From Oscillospiraceae bacterium (GTDB taxonomy: Bacteria; Bacillota; Clostridia; Oscillospirales; UBA929): 64,000 nt of DNA. The notes under the pieces are model-generated. The model saw nothing but the letters and a program-made list of their open reading frames with translations. It was not told where the DNA came from and did not search any database. The stretch lies in the NCBI GenBank assembly GCA_009780275.1, contig WRAI01000003.1, positions 48,779 to 112,778 on the forward strand, written 5' to 3'. The position numbers and the translations under genes were made by a program. Positions 7,543 to 15,519 of the stretch are shown in pieces. Position 1 is the first letter of the stretch. Every line of letters starts with the position of its first letter.

Positions 7543-8711
7543 ATTACTGTATCCTCCAAAACGCCTTGCAACTTGGCAATAACAACGCCATAGTTGGTAA
7601 CGGGTACGGCGGCGTTCTTTATTTTTTCCAGCCTTGACAGCATGCTTTTCCTATTGAACATACAACCACCGCACTGCACGACCAACTTGTAGTCGCGCAA
7701 ATTGCCCGGGAAATCGTTGCCTACGGCAAAGTCGAATTGCAGTTCGCCACCAGCATGCTTGTTGAGCAGCTTGGGAATTTTCTCCCGCCCAATATCGCCA
7801 TCTTGTACAACGTGAGTACAAGATTCGGCAATCAGCACACGATCTCCCGGTCGCAAGCTATCGATAGCGTTTGCACCATCAATAAACAGCTCGATATCGC
7901 CCTTGGCTCGAGCGAAAAGCATGGAGAATGATGTCAATGGCATACCCTGCGGCAAATCTTCCCGTACTTGGCGGAAAACTTGCGAATCGGTTATGACAAG
8001 CTTGGGCAGCGAAGTTAAATGACGCAAAGCGTTTGATAGTTGTGCAGGCGTAGTTGATATGGCAGTACAGCCATTATCAAGCAGGTCGCGAATGACTTGC
8101 TGTTGCGGCAGAATCAGCCGTCCTTTGGGCGCTTGTTTATCCTGCGGCATCACAAGCAGCACGATATCGCCCGATTGTACCAAGTGCGCTGTTAACGGCG
8201 GTTCTAGTATTTGCGGCACAAGTGAGGCAATGGCTTCACACAATGACCCAATGCCTTCGCCTGTAAAGGCATTGACGGTGATAGCCGGGATAGATTCCTC
8301 TTCCATAGAGGAATGGCACAACGCATCGGGGCGATCCTCCACATTCTTCACCAAAAGAAAAGGCGTACCGTGCTGTGCCAGTCTGGTTCGCAAAGCATCT
8401 GTCTGCGGCGACACGTCGCCGCGTATGACAATTAGCACGATGTCAGCCTTTTCAAGAGCTTGCAGCGTTTTTTCAATACGCGCCTTGCCAAGGTCGCTTT
8501 GATCGTCGTGCCCTGCCGTATCCATCAGCACAACCGGTCCAAGCGACAAGAACTCCACCGCTTTGGCCACCACATCTGTCGTCGTACCGGGAATAGCTGA
8601 AACAAGCGCGGCGTTTTGCGCCAACAGGGTGTTGAAAAGCGTTGATTTTCCGACATTGCAGTCGCCCACGATGGCAATGTGTAGGCGCGTAGCGTTGGGC
8701 GTATTGAGCAT
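7539..8711 (-). CDS. hydF: [FeFe]-hydrogenase maturation GTPase HydF
   Basis: HydF is the GTPase scaffold that receives the di-iron subcluster made by HydE and HydG and delivers it to [FeFe]-hydrogenase. The N-terminal GTPase domain shows P-loop 'GDCNVGKS' (16-23), switch 'PGTTTD' and 'DTAGHDD'. The C-terminal cluster-binding domain has C298-x-H300 ('ESCTHV') and C347-x-x-C350 ('QCGGCMFNRK'), the HydF signature; the residue before Cys347 is Gln where many HydF proteins have His. Length (390 aa) is normal. HydE, HydG and the hydrogenase are not in the window. It heads a probable operon with two GNAT genes. Confidence 0.95.
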   Translation of the reverse strand: MLNTPNATRLHIAIVGDCNVGKSTLFNTLLAQNAALVSAIPGTTTDVVAKAVEFLSLGPVVLMDTAGHDDQSDLGKARIEKTLQALEKADIVLIVIRGDVSPQTDALRTRLAQHGTPFLLVKNVEDRPDALCHSSMEEESIPAITVNAFTGEGIGSLCEAIASLVPQILEPPLTAHLVQSGDIVLLVMPQDKQAPKGRLILPQQQVIRDLLDNGCTAISTTPAQLSNALRHLTSLPKLVITDSQVFRQVREDLPQGMPLTSFSMLFARAKGDIELFIDGANAIDSLRPGDRVLIAESCTHVVQDGDIGREKIPKLLNKHAGGELQFDFAVGNDFPGNLRDYKLVVQCGGCMFNRKSMLSRLEKIKNAAVPVTNYGVVIAKLQGVLEDTVI

Positions 8712-8834
8712 AGAGACGCTCCTTTTTGATTTTATTATGCCACAAAATTACTCAGAGAGCAAGACCGCAATGCACCTTACGACAGTCTTTAAAACAGCTA
8801 ATCAAAGATTTTGTCTGCAAAACACAAAAAATAC

Positions 8835-8863
8835 TTGTCAAATTCGAACATTTGGTGTATAAT
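8835..8863 (+). promoter_or_regulatory. SigA-type promoter for the S24 regulator-proB operon
   Basis: TTGTCA (8835-8840), 17-base spacer, consensus TATAAT (8858-8863), then a GGAGGTG ribosome site at 8874-8880. The spacer contains TTCGAA and CGAACAT; only one half of a Gram-positive SOS box is present, so LexA control is not supported, but autoregulation by the encoded repressor-like protein is plausible. Confidence 0.75.
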
Positions 8864-8885
8864 GATGTCATATGGAGGTGGTTTC

Positions 8886-9686
8886 ATGACGAAAAAAGAC
8901 ATTGGGCAGCGGCTCAAACGCCTACGACGCGATTGCGATATGACCCAGAAAGAAGCCGCCGATTTAATCGGACGCAGCCAACAAAATATCGCGCATTGGG
9001 AGGGCGGAGTGTCACAACCCGGTGCTGAGACATTGTTTACTTTGATTCGGCTGTATGGAGTGACATCGCTGGATGAGTTTTATGATAAAAATGCAGAAAA
9101 GCCACCGGAACAACCTGTTGTGATTCACAATGCCAAGCAAACGACAAATAGTATAATTGCATTTCCATCACAAGAAATAAAGCCTGCCGAAACACCAAAT
9201 GCAGCGGCGGCAAAACGCGCCAATGCCTTGATGCGTGTGTTTTTGATGTTGGATGATTTGGGGCGTACGACTGTTGAACAAGTCGCGCACGCTGAGCAAC
9301 GACGCTGTGAAGCTGCATTGACAGAACGTGAATTGCTCGTGTATGACACACCGGCAAGCGCGGGAGTTGGGCATTATTTGGACGGCGACGGGGCGCGGCG
9401 ATTAACACTGCGCAACGTGCCGCGTGAAACCGATTTCGGTATACGTATCCAAGGCGACAGCATGGAACCGCGTTTACACGATGGCGACATTGCCTTTGTC
9501 AAAGCCACGCCTAGCCTACAAAACGGAGACATTGGGCTGTTTGTGTTGAATAATGAAAGCTTTTGCAAGCGATTGAGTATTGACTATTCGGCACAAAAAG
9601 TGTATCTTGAATCATTGAACGCAAAGTATCTGCCGATTGAAGTAAAGAGTGAAGATGTTTTGCGTACCGTTGGGAGAATTTTATGA
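8886..9686 (+). CDS. XRE helix-turn-helix regulator with S24 (LexA-like) peptidase domain
   Basis: A 266-residue DNA-binding regulator. Residues 5-60 form an XRE-type helix-turn-helix ('MTQKEAADLIGRSQQNIAHW'). After a variable linker, residues 180-266 form an S24 signal-peptidase-like domain as in LexA and CI repressors: 'IRIQGDSMEPRLHDGDIAFV' with Ser192, and 'FCKRL' with Lys228 as the likely dyad. An Ala159-Gly160 pair in 'TPASAGVGHYL' sits where the self-cleavage site is expected. Thus it may be a stress-cleaved repressor. The ATG at 8886 is chosen for its GGAGGTG site. Its last bases overlap the proB start (ATGA), so the two are translated together, an unusual pairing. Confidence 0.9.
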   Translation: MTKKDIGQRLKRLRRDCDMTQKEAADLIGRSQQNIAHWEGGVSQPGAETLFTLIRLYGVTSLDEFYDKNAEKPPEQPVVIHNAKQTTNSIIAFPSQEIKPAETPNAAAAKRANALMRVFLMLDDLGRTTVEQVAHAEQRRCEAALTERELLVYDTPASAGVGHYLDGDGARRLTLRNVPRETDFGIRIQGDSMEPRLHDGDIAFVKATPSLQNGDIGLFVLNNESFCKRLSIDYSAQKVYLESLNAKYLPIEVKSEDVLRTVGRIL

Positions 9687-10462
9687 TTACCGTGGTAAAA
9701 GTTGGCACTTCAACCGTCACGCACGCGTCTGGCGACCCGAATATGCGCTTACTTGTCAAGCTGGCGCGAGTACTGAGCGACCTTGCTGCACGAGGACACT
9801 ATATCGTGCTGGTCACAAGTGGCGCAATTGCTGTTGGTATTGCCAAGATGAACCTGTCCGAACGCCCCGCCGATTTGCCGGGCAAACAAGCTGCTGCTGC
9901 TGTCGGGCAATGCGCCTTGATGCACACCTATGACAGCGTTTTCAGCGATTATGGGCGCACGGTGGCGCAGATTTTGCTGTCCCGGCGCGACTTAGAGCAT
10001 GAGCCGTCACGGCAGAACTTGCTCAACACTTTCAACACGCTGTTTGCCTTGCAATCCGTAGTAATTGTCAATGAAAATGACAGCGTAAGTGCCGAAGAAA
10101 TCGAAGATTGCGGCATGATTTTTGGCGACAACGACAGGTTATCCGCCGAGGTGGCAGCATTGCTGAATGCTGATTTGCTTGTGTTGCTGTCTGACATTGA
10201 TGCCGTATACGACGGCGATCCCCGTGAGAATGCAAACGCCAAGCCATTAGCAAAAATTCACGCCGTCGATGACGTGTTACGAGCTTGCGCACAAGGACCC
10301 GGCAGCGCGCGCGGCACAGGTGGCATGATGACCAAGCTGCAAGCGGCAGAGATATGTTTGACACACGGCATTGAGATGGTGATTGCGCACGGCGGCGAAC
10401 CGGACGTGCTGTATGATATTATTGATGGAAAAAATGTGGGAACACGATTTTTGGCCTTATAA
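9683..10462 (+). CDS. proB: Glutamate 5-kinase, short form without PUA domain
   Basis: Phosphorylates glutamate to gamma-glutamyl phosphate, the first step of proline synthesis, in the cytoplasm. The 259-residue protein is an amino acid kinase domain only: 'VVKVGTSTVT' (phosphate loop), 'LVTSGAIAVGI', 'VIVNENDSVSAEE', 'FGDNDRLSAEVAALL' and 'LLSDIDAVYDGDP', then 'GTGGMMTKLQAAEI'. The C-terminal PUA domain found in many longer ProB proteins is absent, as in other short forms. proA, the usual neighbour, is not present; instead the gene is coupled to an S24-type regulator by a four-base overlap. A terminator overlaps its stop codon. Confidence 0.93.
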   Translation: MITVVKVGTSTVTHASGDPNMRLLVKLARVLSDLAARGHYIVLVTSGAIAVGIAKMNLSERPADLPGKQAAAAVGQCALMHTYDSVFSDYGRTVAQILLSRRDLEHEPSRQNLLNTFNTLFALQSVVIVNENDSVSAEEIEDCGMIFGDNDRLSAEVAALLNADLLVLLSDIDAVYDGDPRENANAKPLAKIHAVDDVLRACAQGPGSARGTGGMMTKLQAAEICLTHGIEMVIAHGGEPDVLYDIIDGKNVGTRFLAL

Positions 10463-10479
10463 GGCATAAGGCATTTTTT
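10454..10479 (+). terminator. Intrinsic terminator after proB
   Basis: GCCTTAT (10454-10460), five-base loop, ATAAGGC (10466-10472), then a run of six T. The 5' arm overlaps the last codons of proB. Confidence 0.8.
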
Positions 10480-10608
10480 GTCTATCAGAACAATTAACAG
10501 CGTACATTTATTTTCTTGTTCGGTGTTTTGTTTATTACCAATCTTACTTTTTGCTTGCAACCAATGCGTCAGTTTATTGTCTATTTGTTTAGTAAGGAGG
10601 TATTTTGC

Positions 10609-11169
10609 TTGGAGGATAGCGCAATTGTTGCTTTATACTGGCAACGGCAGGAAACGGCTCTCTCAAAAACTCAGGAAAAATATGGGCGACGGCTCTATGG
10701 TACAGCACAAAATATTTTGCGTGATGACGAAGATTCTAAAGAGTGCGTCAATGATGCACTCTTTAAGGCCTGGCAAGCGATCCCGCCAAGCCGCCCGGAA
10801 TTATTAGGCGCTTTTTTGGTGAAAATTACACGTAACTTAGCTATCAATCGCTGGAAAGCCAAGCGCGCCGATAAGCGCGGCGGCGATGAAGTTGATTTGC
10901 TGCTGAGTGAGTTGCAAGACTGCATCCCCGCGGCGGGCGGCGTGGAAGATATGTTAAACGCCGCAGCCGTTACAGAAATCATCAACGAATATTTGCAGTC
11001 ATTGGAGCAAACTGCACGGGTAATTTTTGTGCTGCGATATTTCCACGGCGAGAGTTTGGGTGATATCAGCAGACGATTTCAAATGAACGAAAACAATGTA
11101 AAGTCCATCTTATTTCGAGCGCGCAAGAAATTGAAGGCACAATTAGAGAAAGAAGAGGTGATTGTATGA
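10609..11169 (+). CDS. ECF RNA polymerase sigma factor
   Basis: A 186-residue alternative sigma factor. Region 2 is 'KYGRRLYGTAQNILRDDEDS' with 'ECVNDALFKAWQAIPPSRPE' and 'FLVKITRNLAINRWKAKRAD'; region 4 is 'YLQSLEQTARVIFVLRYFHG' with the helix-turn-helix 'SLGDISRRFQMNENNVKSIL'. The TTG at 10609 is taken as start because AAGGAGG lies eight bases before it; in-frame ATGs further upstream have no such site. It overlaps the next small gene by four bases (ATGA), the usual arrangement of a sigma factor and its anti-sigma protein. Its target promoters are not evident. Confidence 0.9.
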   Translation: MEDSAIVALYWQRQETALSKTQEKYGRRLYGTAQNILRDDEDSKECVNDALFKAWQAIPPSRPELLGAFLVKITRNLAINRWKAKRADKRGGDEVDLLLSELQDCIPAAGGVEDMLNAAAVTEIINEYLQSLEQTARVIFVLRYFHGESLGDISRRFQMNENNVKSILFRARKKLKAQLEKEEVIV

Positions 11170-11411
11170 CAAAGCAAAAAGCTGAGACATTGTGGGCAAG
11201 CATCGGTCAGGTCGCCGATACGTTTATCGAGGAAGCCGAAACGGTGAAAGTGTTGCCGTGGAAGAAGCGTCAGCGCAAACGCAAACAAGTCATTGCTTGT
11301 GGCGCAATTGCGGCGGGGGCATCGGGCGCGGTGGCACTGACGGTGCTATTGCTACGGAAAAGAGGTGTGGCGGTCAGAGCTGTCAAGCCGATTTATATTT
11401 GCAGCAACTAA
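11166..11411 (+). CDS. Small single-pass membrane protein, possible anti-sigma factor
   Basis: An 81-residue protein: an acidic-amphipathic N-terminal part ('TLWASIGQVADTFIEEAE'), a basic stretch 'KKRQRKRK' (about 33-40), one hydrophobic helix (about 42-62) and a short tail. The basic residues before the helix predict the N-terminus in the cytoplasm. It is coupled to the sigma gene by a four-base overlap, so it is a good candidate for a minimal anti-sigma factor or membrane tether. It has no recognisable zinc-binding ZAS motif and no named family that I recognise. A terminator follows. Confidence 0.6.
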   Translation: MTKQKAETLWASIGQVADTFIEEAETVKVLPWKKRQRKRKQVIACGAIAAGASGAVALTVLLLRKRGVAVRAVKPIYICSN

Positions 11412-11463
11412 CATGTCAGTATGCGTTTTTGCTAAGATAAAGTATACCCGACATGACCATATT

Positions 11464-11506
11464 CACGCCGCATTTCCCTGTTTCTTTCTAACAAGCGGCG
11501 TGTTTT
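11464..11506 (+). terminator. Terminator after sigma/small membrane protein operon
   Basis: CACGCCGC (11464-11471) pairs with GCGGCGTG (11495-11502), followed by TTTTGTG. The loop is long (23 bases), so strength is uncertain. Confidence 0.55.
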
Positions 11507-11524
11507 GTGTGCTTTACACCAAAT

Positions 11525-11554
11525 TTGACGCGGCAGCGCCGAACATGTTATAAT
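11525..11554 (+). promoter_or_regulatory. SigA-type promoter for the XRE regulator
   Basis: TTGACG (11525-11530), 18-base spacer, TATAAT (11549-11554). The palindrome AACATGTT abuts the -10 box and is a candidate autoregulatory operator. Confidence 0.7.
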
Positions 11555-11589
11555 ACGCTGAGTTATCTTAGAACACAGGGGGGATTTCT

Positions 11590-12273
11590 ATGAAAATGGC
11601 GATTAATCGGCGACTGACGTTACTACGGCAAGAGAAAAAAATTAGCCAGCGACAGGCTGCGCGGGACTTAGGCATTAGTCAGGCCTTGTTGTCACATTAT
11701 GAAAACGGCGCACGCAAGCCGAGCTTGCAGTTTATCTGTGATGTCTGTGATTACTATGGTGTGACATCCGATTATCTGCTCGGGCGCAGTTTCTCGCGCG
11801 ATGGTGCCGTCATTTTGGCCGAAGATGTGCCGTCGGCAGCTGGCGATAATGTGTTGCGCGGTCTGGCATCGGCTATGATGCAGAAAAAGATGATTATCAA
11901 TGCTACAGGCATTCTCTTCGATATTCTCGGGCGTCCACGCAAAAACGAGCTTGTCAAGGCGGCGGCGCAGTATATCAGCTTGACGTATTACAAGCTGTTC
12001 CGACTGATGTACGCGTCCAACAAAGCCTTGCCAGACAACGCGTTTGCTGTTGACAGTTTAATTTATCAACAAGTCGCCGACTCGCAGCTAAAGACGGCGG
12101 AGGCCGAACTTGCAGTGCGATTGTCGGAACTCAGCGAACCGCTTAACGTCAGCTTTGAAACGCTTGCCGAGGAGTTTCCGCACTTTAACACGTCGTTGCT
12201 GTCGGTGCTGAATAACGCGGGGCGGGTGACACCTTCGGGTCAGCCGTTGCCTGCTGCAAAACGTACTAAATAG
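11590..12273 (+). CDS. XRE-family transcriptional regulator
   Basis: A 227-residue regulator. Residues 6-62 are a classic XRE helix-turn-helix ('ISQRQAARDLGISQALLSHY' then 'ENGARKPSLQFICDVCDYYG' and 'VTSDYLLGR'). The remaining ~160 residues are mostly helical with no named domain; they probably mediate oligomerisation or ligand binding. The start is the ATG after AGGGGGG. It is monocistronic, read from its own promoter and convergent with hemW. The target genes are unknown; control of its own promoter through the palindrome at the -10 box is plausible. Confidence 0.85.
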   Translation: MKMAINRRLTLLRQEKKISQRQAARDLGISQALLSHYENGARKPSLQFICDVCDYYGVTSDYLLGRSFSRDGAVILAEDVPSAAGDNVLRGLASAMMQKKMIINATGILFDILGRPRKNELVKAAAQYISLTYYKLFRLMYASNKALPDNAFAVDSLIYQQVADSQLKTAEAELAVRLSELSEPLNVSFETLAEEFPHFNTSLLSVLNNAGRVTPSGQPLPAAKRTK

Positions 12274-12336
12274 GAAATTTGACCAAAACCGCAGTCGCGC
12301 TATACGAGGTTCAGCCGATGTGAGGTGTATTGCGCT

Positions 12337-13479
12337 CTATGTCAGTAGTTCGCCAATCAGTGTGTTGCTGATTAACATCCCTTGCGGTGTCAACCGCCAA
12401 CGTTTGCAGCCACTACCCTTTAGGTTTACATAATCAGTTAACCCATGAGCTTGGTATGATGCTAGTTTTTGGAAAGGCGACCCCTGCGGACAGCCGATTG
12501 CCGCCCCCGCATCACGCGGCAAATACTTCTCATATTCCTCGCGACAAACGCCGTGGGTGGTGCGGAGACCGAGCATGAGGTATTCTTCGGCGCGTTCTCG
12601 TTGTGTGACAGTCTGTTGCTGGGTGTAGATATTTCCGCCTGTTTGCATCGCGTGGATGTATGCTCGTATATCACACACAACGGCAGTGCGCAGGCCGTCG
12701 AAATCGCCGTGTGCTGACGCGCCGACACCGATATAGGGCTGTAATTGCCAATATTTCATATTGTGCCGCGCCTCATAACCGTTGCGCGCAAAGTTGGATA
12801 TTTCATACTGCCCAAAGCCATGCACAGGCAGCAATTCCGTCATCAGGCAATATTGTTCGGCAAATTCGTCGTCGGTCGCTGTTTGTCCTGTTTTGTGCAG
12901 AGGCGTGTTAAGTTCGAGCTTCAGCCCGTAGCTTGAAATGTGTTGAATGGGCCATGTTGTAACACTTTCGAGTGTTTGCTGCCAATGTTTAATTGACTGC
13001 AACGGCAAACCGTAAAGCAGGTCGATGTTAATGTTGTCAAAGCCGGCTTGGCTCGCTTGCTGCACGGCTTGATAGGCTTGCTTTGCCGTGTGCATACGCC
13101 CTAACCATTGCAGCGCAGCCTCATCAAGTGACTGCACACCGACGGACAGGCGGTTTATACCGGAATGCTTCCATGCAATCAAGGTTGATGGCGTGATGGA
13201 TTCTGGATTAGCTTCGAGTGTGATTTCGGCGTTTGGTGCAAGAATGAAATGATTGGCGATGACATCGAGCAAGACCGCAATTCGTGACGTACCAAAAAGC
13301 GACGGCGTTCCGCCGCCAAAGTAGACGGTGTCGATTGCTACCGGCGTTGTTTGCACGATTTGTTTTGTCAGCGCCCATAAGTAGTCATCGGCGTGTTGCG
13401 TGTCCATGGGCAGTGAATAAAAATCACAATACTTGCATTTTCGCGCGCAAAACGGCAAATGTACGTACAGACCTGTCAA
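12337..13479 (-). CDS. hemW: Radical SAM heme chaperone HemW
   Basis: A 380-residue radical SAM protein related to oxygen-independent coproporphyrinogen oxidase HemN; proteins of this subgroup (HemW) bind heme and act as chaperones rather than oxidases. The [4Fe-4S] motif is C11-x3-C15-x2-C18 in 'LPFCARKCKYCDFYS'. Further hallmarks are 'DTVYFGGGTPSLF', 'ITLEANPESI', 'GINRLSVGVQSLDEAAL' and the C-terminal HemN_C segment 'AEEYLMLGLRTTHGV'. The stop of the upstream yihY-like gene overlaps its start by four bases, so the two are coupled. Confidence 0.93.
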   Translation of the reverse strand: MTGLYVHLPFCARKCKYCDFYSLPMDTQHADDYLWALTKQIVQTTPVAIDTVYFGGGTPSLFGTSRIAVLLDVIANHFILAPNAEITLEANPESITPSTLIAWKHSGINRLSVGVQSLDEAALQWLGRMHTAKQAYQAVQQASQAGFDNINIDLLYGLPLQSIKHWQQTLESVTTWPIQHISSYGLKLELNTPLHKTGQTATDDEFAEQYCLMTELLPVHGFGQYEISNFARNGYEARHNMKYWQLQPYIGVGASAHGDFDGLRTAVVCDIRAYIHAMQTGGNIYTQQQTVTQRERAEEYLMLGLRTTHGVCREEYEKYLPRDAGAAIGCPQGSPFQKLASYQAHGLTDYVNLKGSGCKRWRLTPQGMLISNTLIGELLT

Positions 13480-14312
13480 AGAGACACCCCATTCTTACGT
13501 TGCTTGGCCGTCAGTTCGCGGCGATAGGCGTTGATTTCGGCGCCGGCCAGCACAATCAAGCAAAGGATAAAAACCCAGACCATCAGCCCCAAGAAAGCAC
13601 CTATGCCACCGTAAATGCTCGAATACGGGTCAAAGTTGTTCATGTAAGCCTCGTAGACAAATGCCGAAGCAATCCAAGCCATAGCGGCAATAAACGCGCC
13701 CAGGACGTGTGTGCGCAGTTTTCCGCCGACGCCGGGTGTGAAACGATAGAGTAAAGTTAAAAAGCCGCTCAACACACCCAGCATGACAAGTATGCGCACG
13801 CCAGGGGTCATGGCGAAATTTTCCGTGCCAAGCTGATTGCTGATAAACTGTGCCGCTTGCCGTCCGAAAATGAGGACAAACATGGAAATGACCATTACTA
13901 TACCAAAAGCAAAGGTAAAAATCAGCGCCAGAATGCGATAGCGCACAGGGCTAGCCATGCGTTTTTCGTGATAAGCGCGGTGGATGCCGCGCATCAATGC
14001 CCACACGCCCGTCGAAGCAGCCCATGTTGAGACAATGACGGCAAGGAGTGACCACTGACCGCCCAATCGACTGGCTTGTGTGATTTCTTCCACAATGTCG
14101 CTTGCTACGTCGCCGGGCAGTACGATGTGCAGCGTATCATTTGTCAATTCATTGCCTGTTTGGTACATCAGCGACACGAAAAACAACAATAGCGGATAAA
14201 CTGACAGCATGAGGAAAAACGTCGTCTGCGCCGCCAGCCCCCACATGTCTTGGCGGTGGATGCGCTGCACGAGCGCGACAATGGTTTGTAATATTTTTCG
14301 CAGTGCTTGCAT
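13476..14312 (-). CDS. YihY/BrkB-family inner membrane protein
   Basis: A 278-residue integral membrane protein of the YihY/virulence factor BrkB family, function unproven (once mis-assigned as RNase BN). About six transmembrane helices can be seen, with the family segments 'GLAAQTTFFLMLSVYPLLLF' near the N-terminus and 'GAFLGLMVWVFILCLIVLAG' followed by 'AEINAYRRE' near the C-terminus. The ATG at 14312 is chosen for the AAGGTGAG site upstream; a longer frame to 14390 would run into the divergent prmA gene. It overlaps hemW by four bases. Confidence 0.88.
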   Translation of the reverse strand: MQALRKILQTIVALVQRIHRQDMWGLAAQTTFFLMLSVYPLLLFFVSLMYQTGNELTNDTLHIVLPGDVASDIVEEITQASRLGGQWSLLAVIVSTWAASTGVWALMRGIHRAYHEKRMASPVRYRILALIFTFAFGIVMVISMFVLIFGRQAAQFISNQLGTENFAMTPGVRILVMLGVLSGFLTLLYRFTPGVGGKLRTHVLGAFIAAMAWIASAFVYEAYMNNFDPYSSIYGGIGAFLGLMVWVFILCLIVLAGAEINAYRRELTAKQRKNGVSL

Positions 14313-14351
14313 GGTTCTCACCTTTAATCTTTTACGTGGAGATAATGATTT

Positions 14352-15260
14352 ATGATTTACCAACGATGCCGTATCAATACCACAGTACAATCGCTCGACG
14401 ACGTAATTGCCGCACTATCGGCGGCGGGCTTTGATCAAATTGAAGTTGAAAGTACCGCTGAATTTCAATACCAGCTCGAAAACCGCCACAATTGGGAACT
14501 GATTGACGATGATTTTGCAGACAGTCTAACGCAAAATGCCGTGACGGTCTATACGCAGGACGACACACAAACGCAACGATTGCGTGAATGTGTCTGTCCC
14601 CTGCTCGACTGTCATTTGACCATCACAAAAGTTGACGAGCAGGATTGGGCAGATGCTTGGCAGCAGTATTATCGGCCGATTGATATCGGGGAACGGCTGC
14701 GCATCCAACCGGCATGGCTGGATTGTCAAGACATTGGCAACCGGCGCATCTTTTACAACAATCCCGGCATGAGTTTTGGCACCGGCACGCACGCTAGCAC
14801 ATTGCTTTGTCTCGAAATGCTCGAAAGCAATATCCAGGGCAGCGAGCGTGTGCTTGATATCGGTTGCGGCAGCGGAATTTTATTTATTTCGGCGCTGCTG
14901 CTAGGCGCAGGCGAAGCATTCGCCATCGACATTGACCCCATGGCATGCCAAATTGCCGAAGAAAATGCCGTTGCCAACAAAGCCACAAATTACAAAATCC
15001 AACAAGGCGATTTTACCGCAAATCCAGAAATAATGCAAGCTATGTTCAACTTCAAGCCCGATATTATTTGTGCCAACTTGGTCGCCGACTTACTGGTAGA
15101 TCTTGCACCATATATCAAACGGCTACTTGCGCCGGGCGGAAAGTTGATTGCGTCGGGAATTATTGACAAACACGCCAAGCGTGTAGAAGAGTCCTTAGGG
15201 CTGCAGATTACACAACGTTTACAACGCGAGGGTTGGACAACATTGAAAGGAGAACTCTAA
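14352..15260 (+). CDS. prmA: Ribosomal protein L11 methyltransferase
   Basis: Methylates lysines and the N-terminus of ribosomal protein L11 using S-adenosylmethionine. The 302-residue protein has the N-terminal substrate-recognition domain (about 1-110), then the catalytic Rossmann domain with 'NNPGMSFGTGTHASTLLCLE', SAM motif I 'VLDIGCGSGIL', 'AIDIDPMACQIAEENA' and motif IV 'DIICANLVADLL' (an NL-type variant of the NPxx motif). It is divergent from the yihY-like gene with about 40 bases between starts. Its stop overlaps the start of the TSCPD gene (TAATG). Confidence 0.92.
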   Translation: MIYQRCRINTTVQSLDDVIAALSAAGFDQIEVESTAEFQYQLENRHNWELIDDDFADSLTQNAVTVYTQDDTQTQRLRECVCPLLDCHLTITKVDEQDWADAWQQYYRPIDIGERLRIQPAWLDCQDIGNRRIFYNNPGMSFGTGTHASTLLCLEMLESNIQGSERVLDIGCGSGILFISALLLGAGEAFAIDIDPMACQIAEENAVANKATNYKIQQGDFTANPEIMQAMFNFKPDIICANLVADLLVDLAPYIKRLLAPGGKLIASGIIDKHAKRVEESLGLQITQRLQREGWTTLKGEL

Positions 15261-15511
15261 TGAAACACACATACCATACCAAAGGCACCTGTGCCCATCA
15301 AATCGAAGTGGAAATCATCGATGGTATCGTCACACACGTCCAATTTTTCAATGGCTGCGATGGCAGCCTTGCCGCCGTGGCAAAATTGGTGGAGGGGCGA
15401 CCGGCAGAGCAAGCACAGAAAATTCTGTCCGGCATTACTTGTGGGCGCAAATCGACATCTTGTCCCGACCAGTTGGCATGTGCTATTGCCGAAACATTGG
15501 CAGTGGAGTAA
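15260..15511 (+). CDS. TSCPD domain protein (TIGR03905 type)
   Basis: An 83-residue protein consisting of a single TSCPD domain, named after a Cys-containing motif also found at the C-terminus of some ribonucleotide reductases. Visible features are 'GTCAHQIEVEIIDGIVTHV', 'FFNGCDGSLAAVAKLVEG', 'LSGITCGRKSTSCPDQLACA', with Cys residues likely to bind metal. The function of stand-alone members is unknown. It starts at the ATG that overlaps the prmA stop, so the two are translationally coupled. Confidence 0.88.
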   Translation: MKHTYHTKGTCAHQIEVEIIDGIVTHVQFFNGCDGSLAAVAKLVEGRPAEQAQKILSGITCGRKSTSCPDQLACAIAETLAVE

Positions 15512-15519
15512 ACTGTAAA

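Noticed and set aside
8841..8862. SOS box (LexA operator) in the S24 regulator promoter
   Set aside because: Only the left half CGAAC is present; the right half GTTCG is missing.
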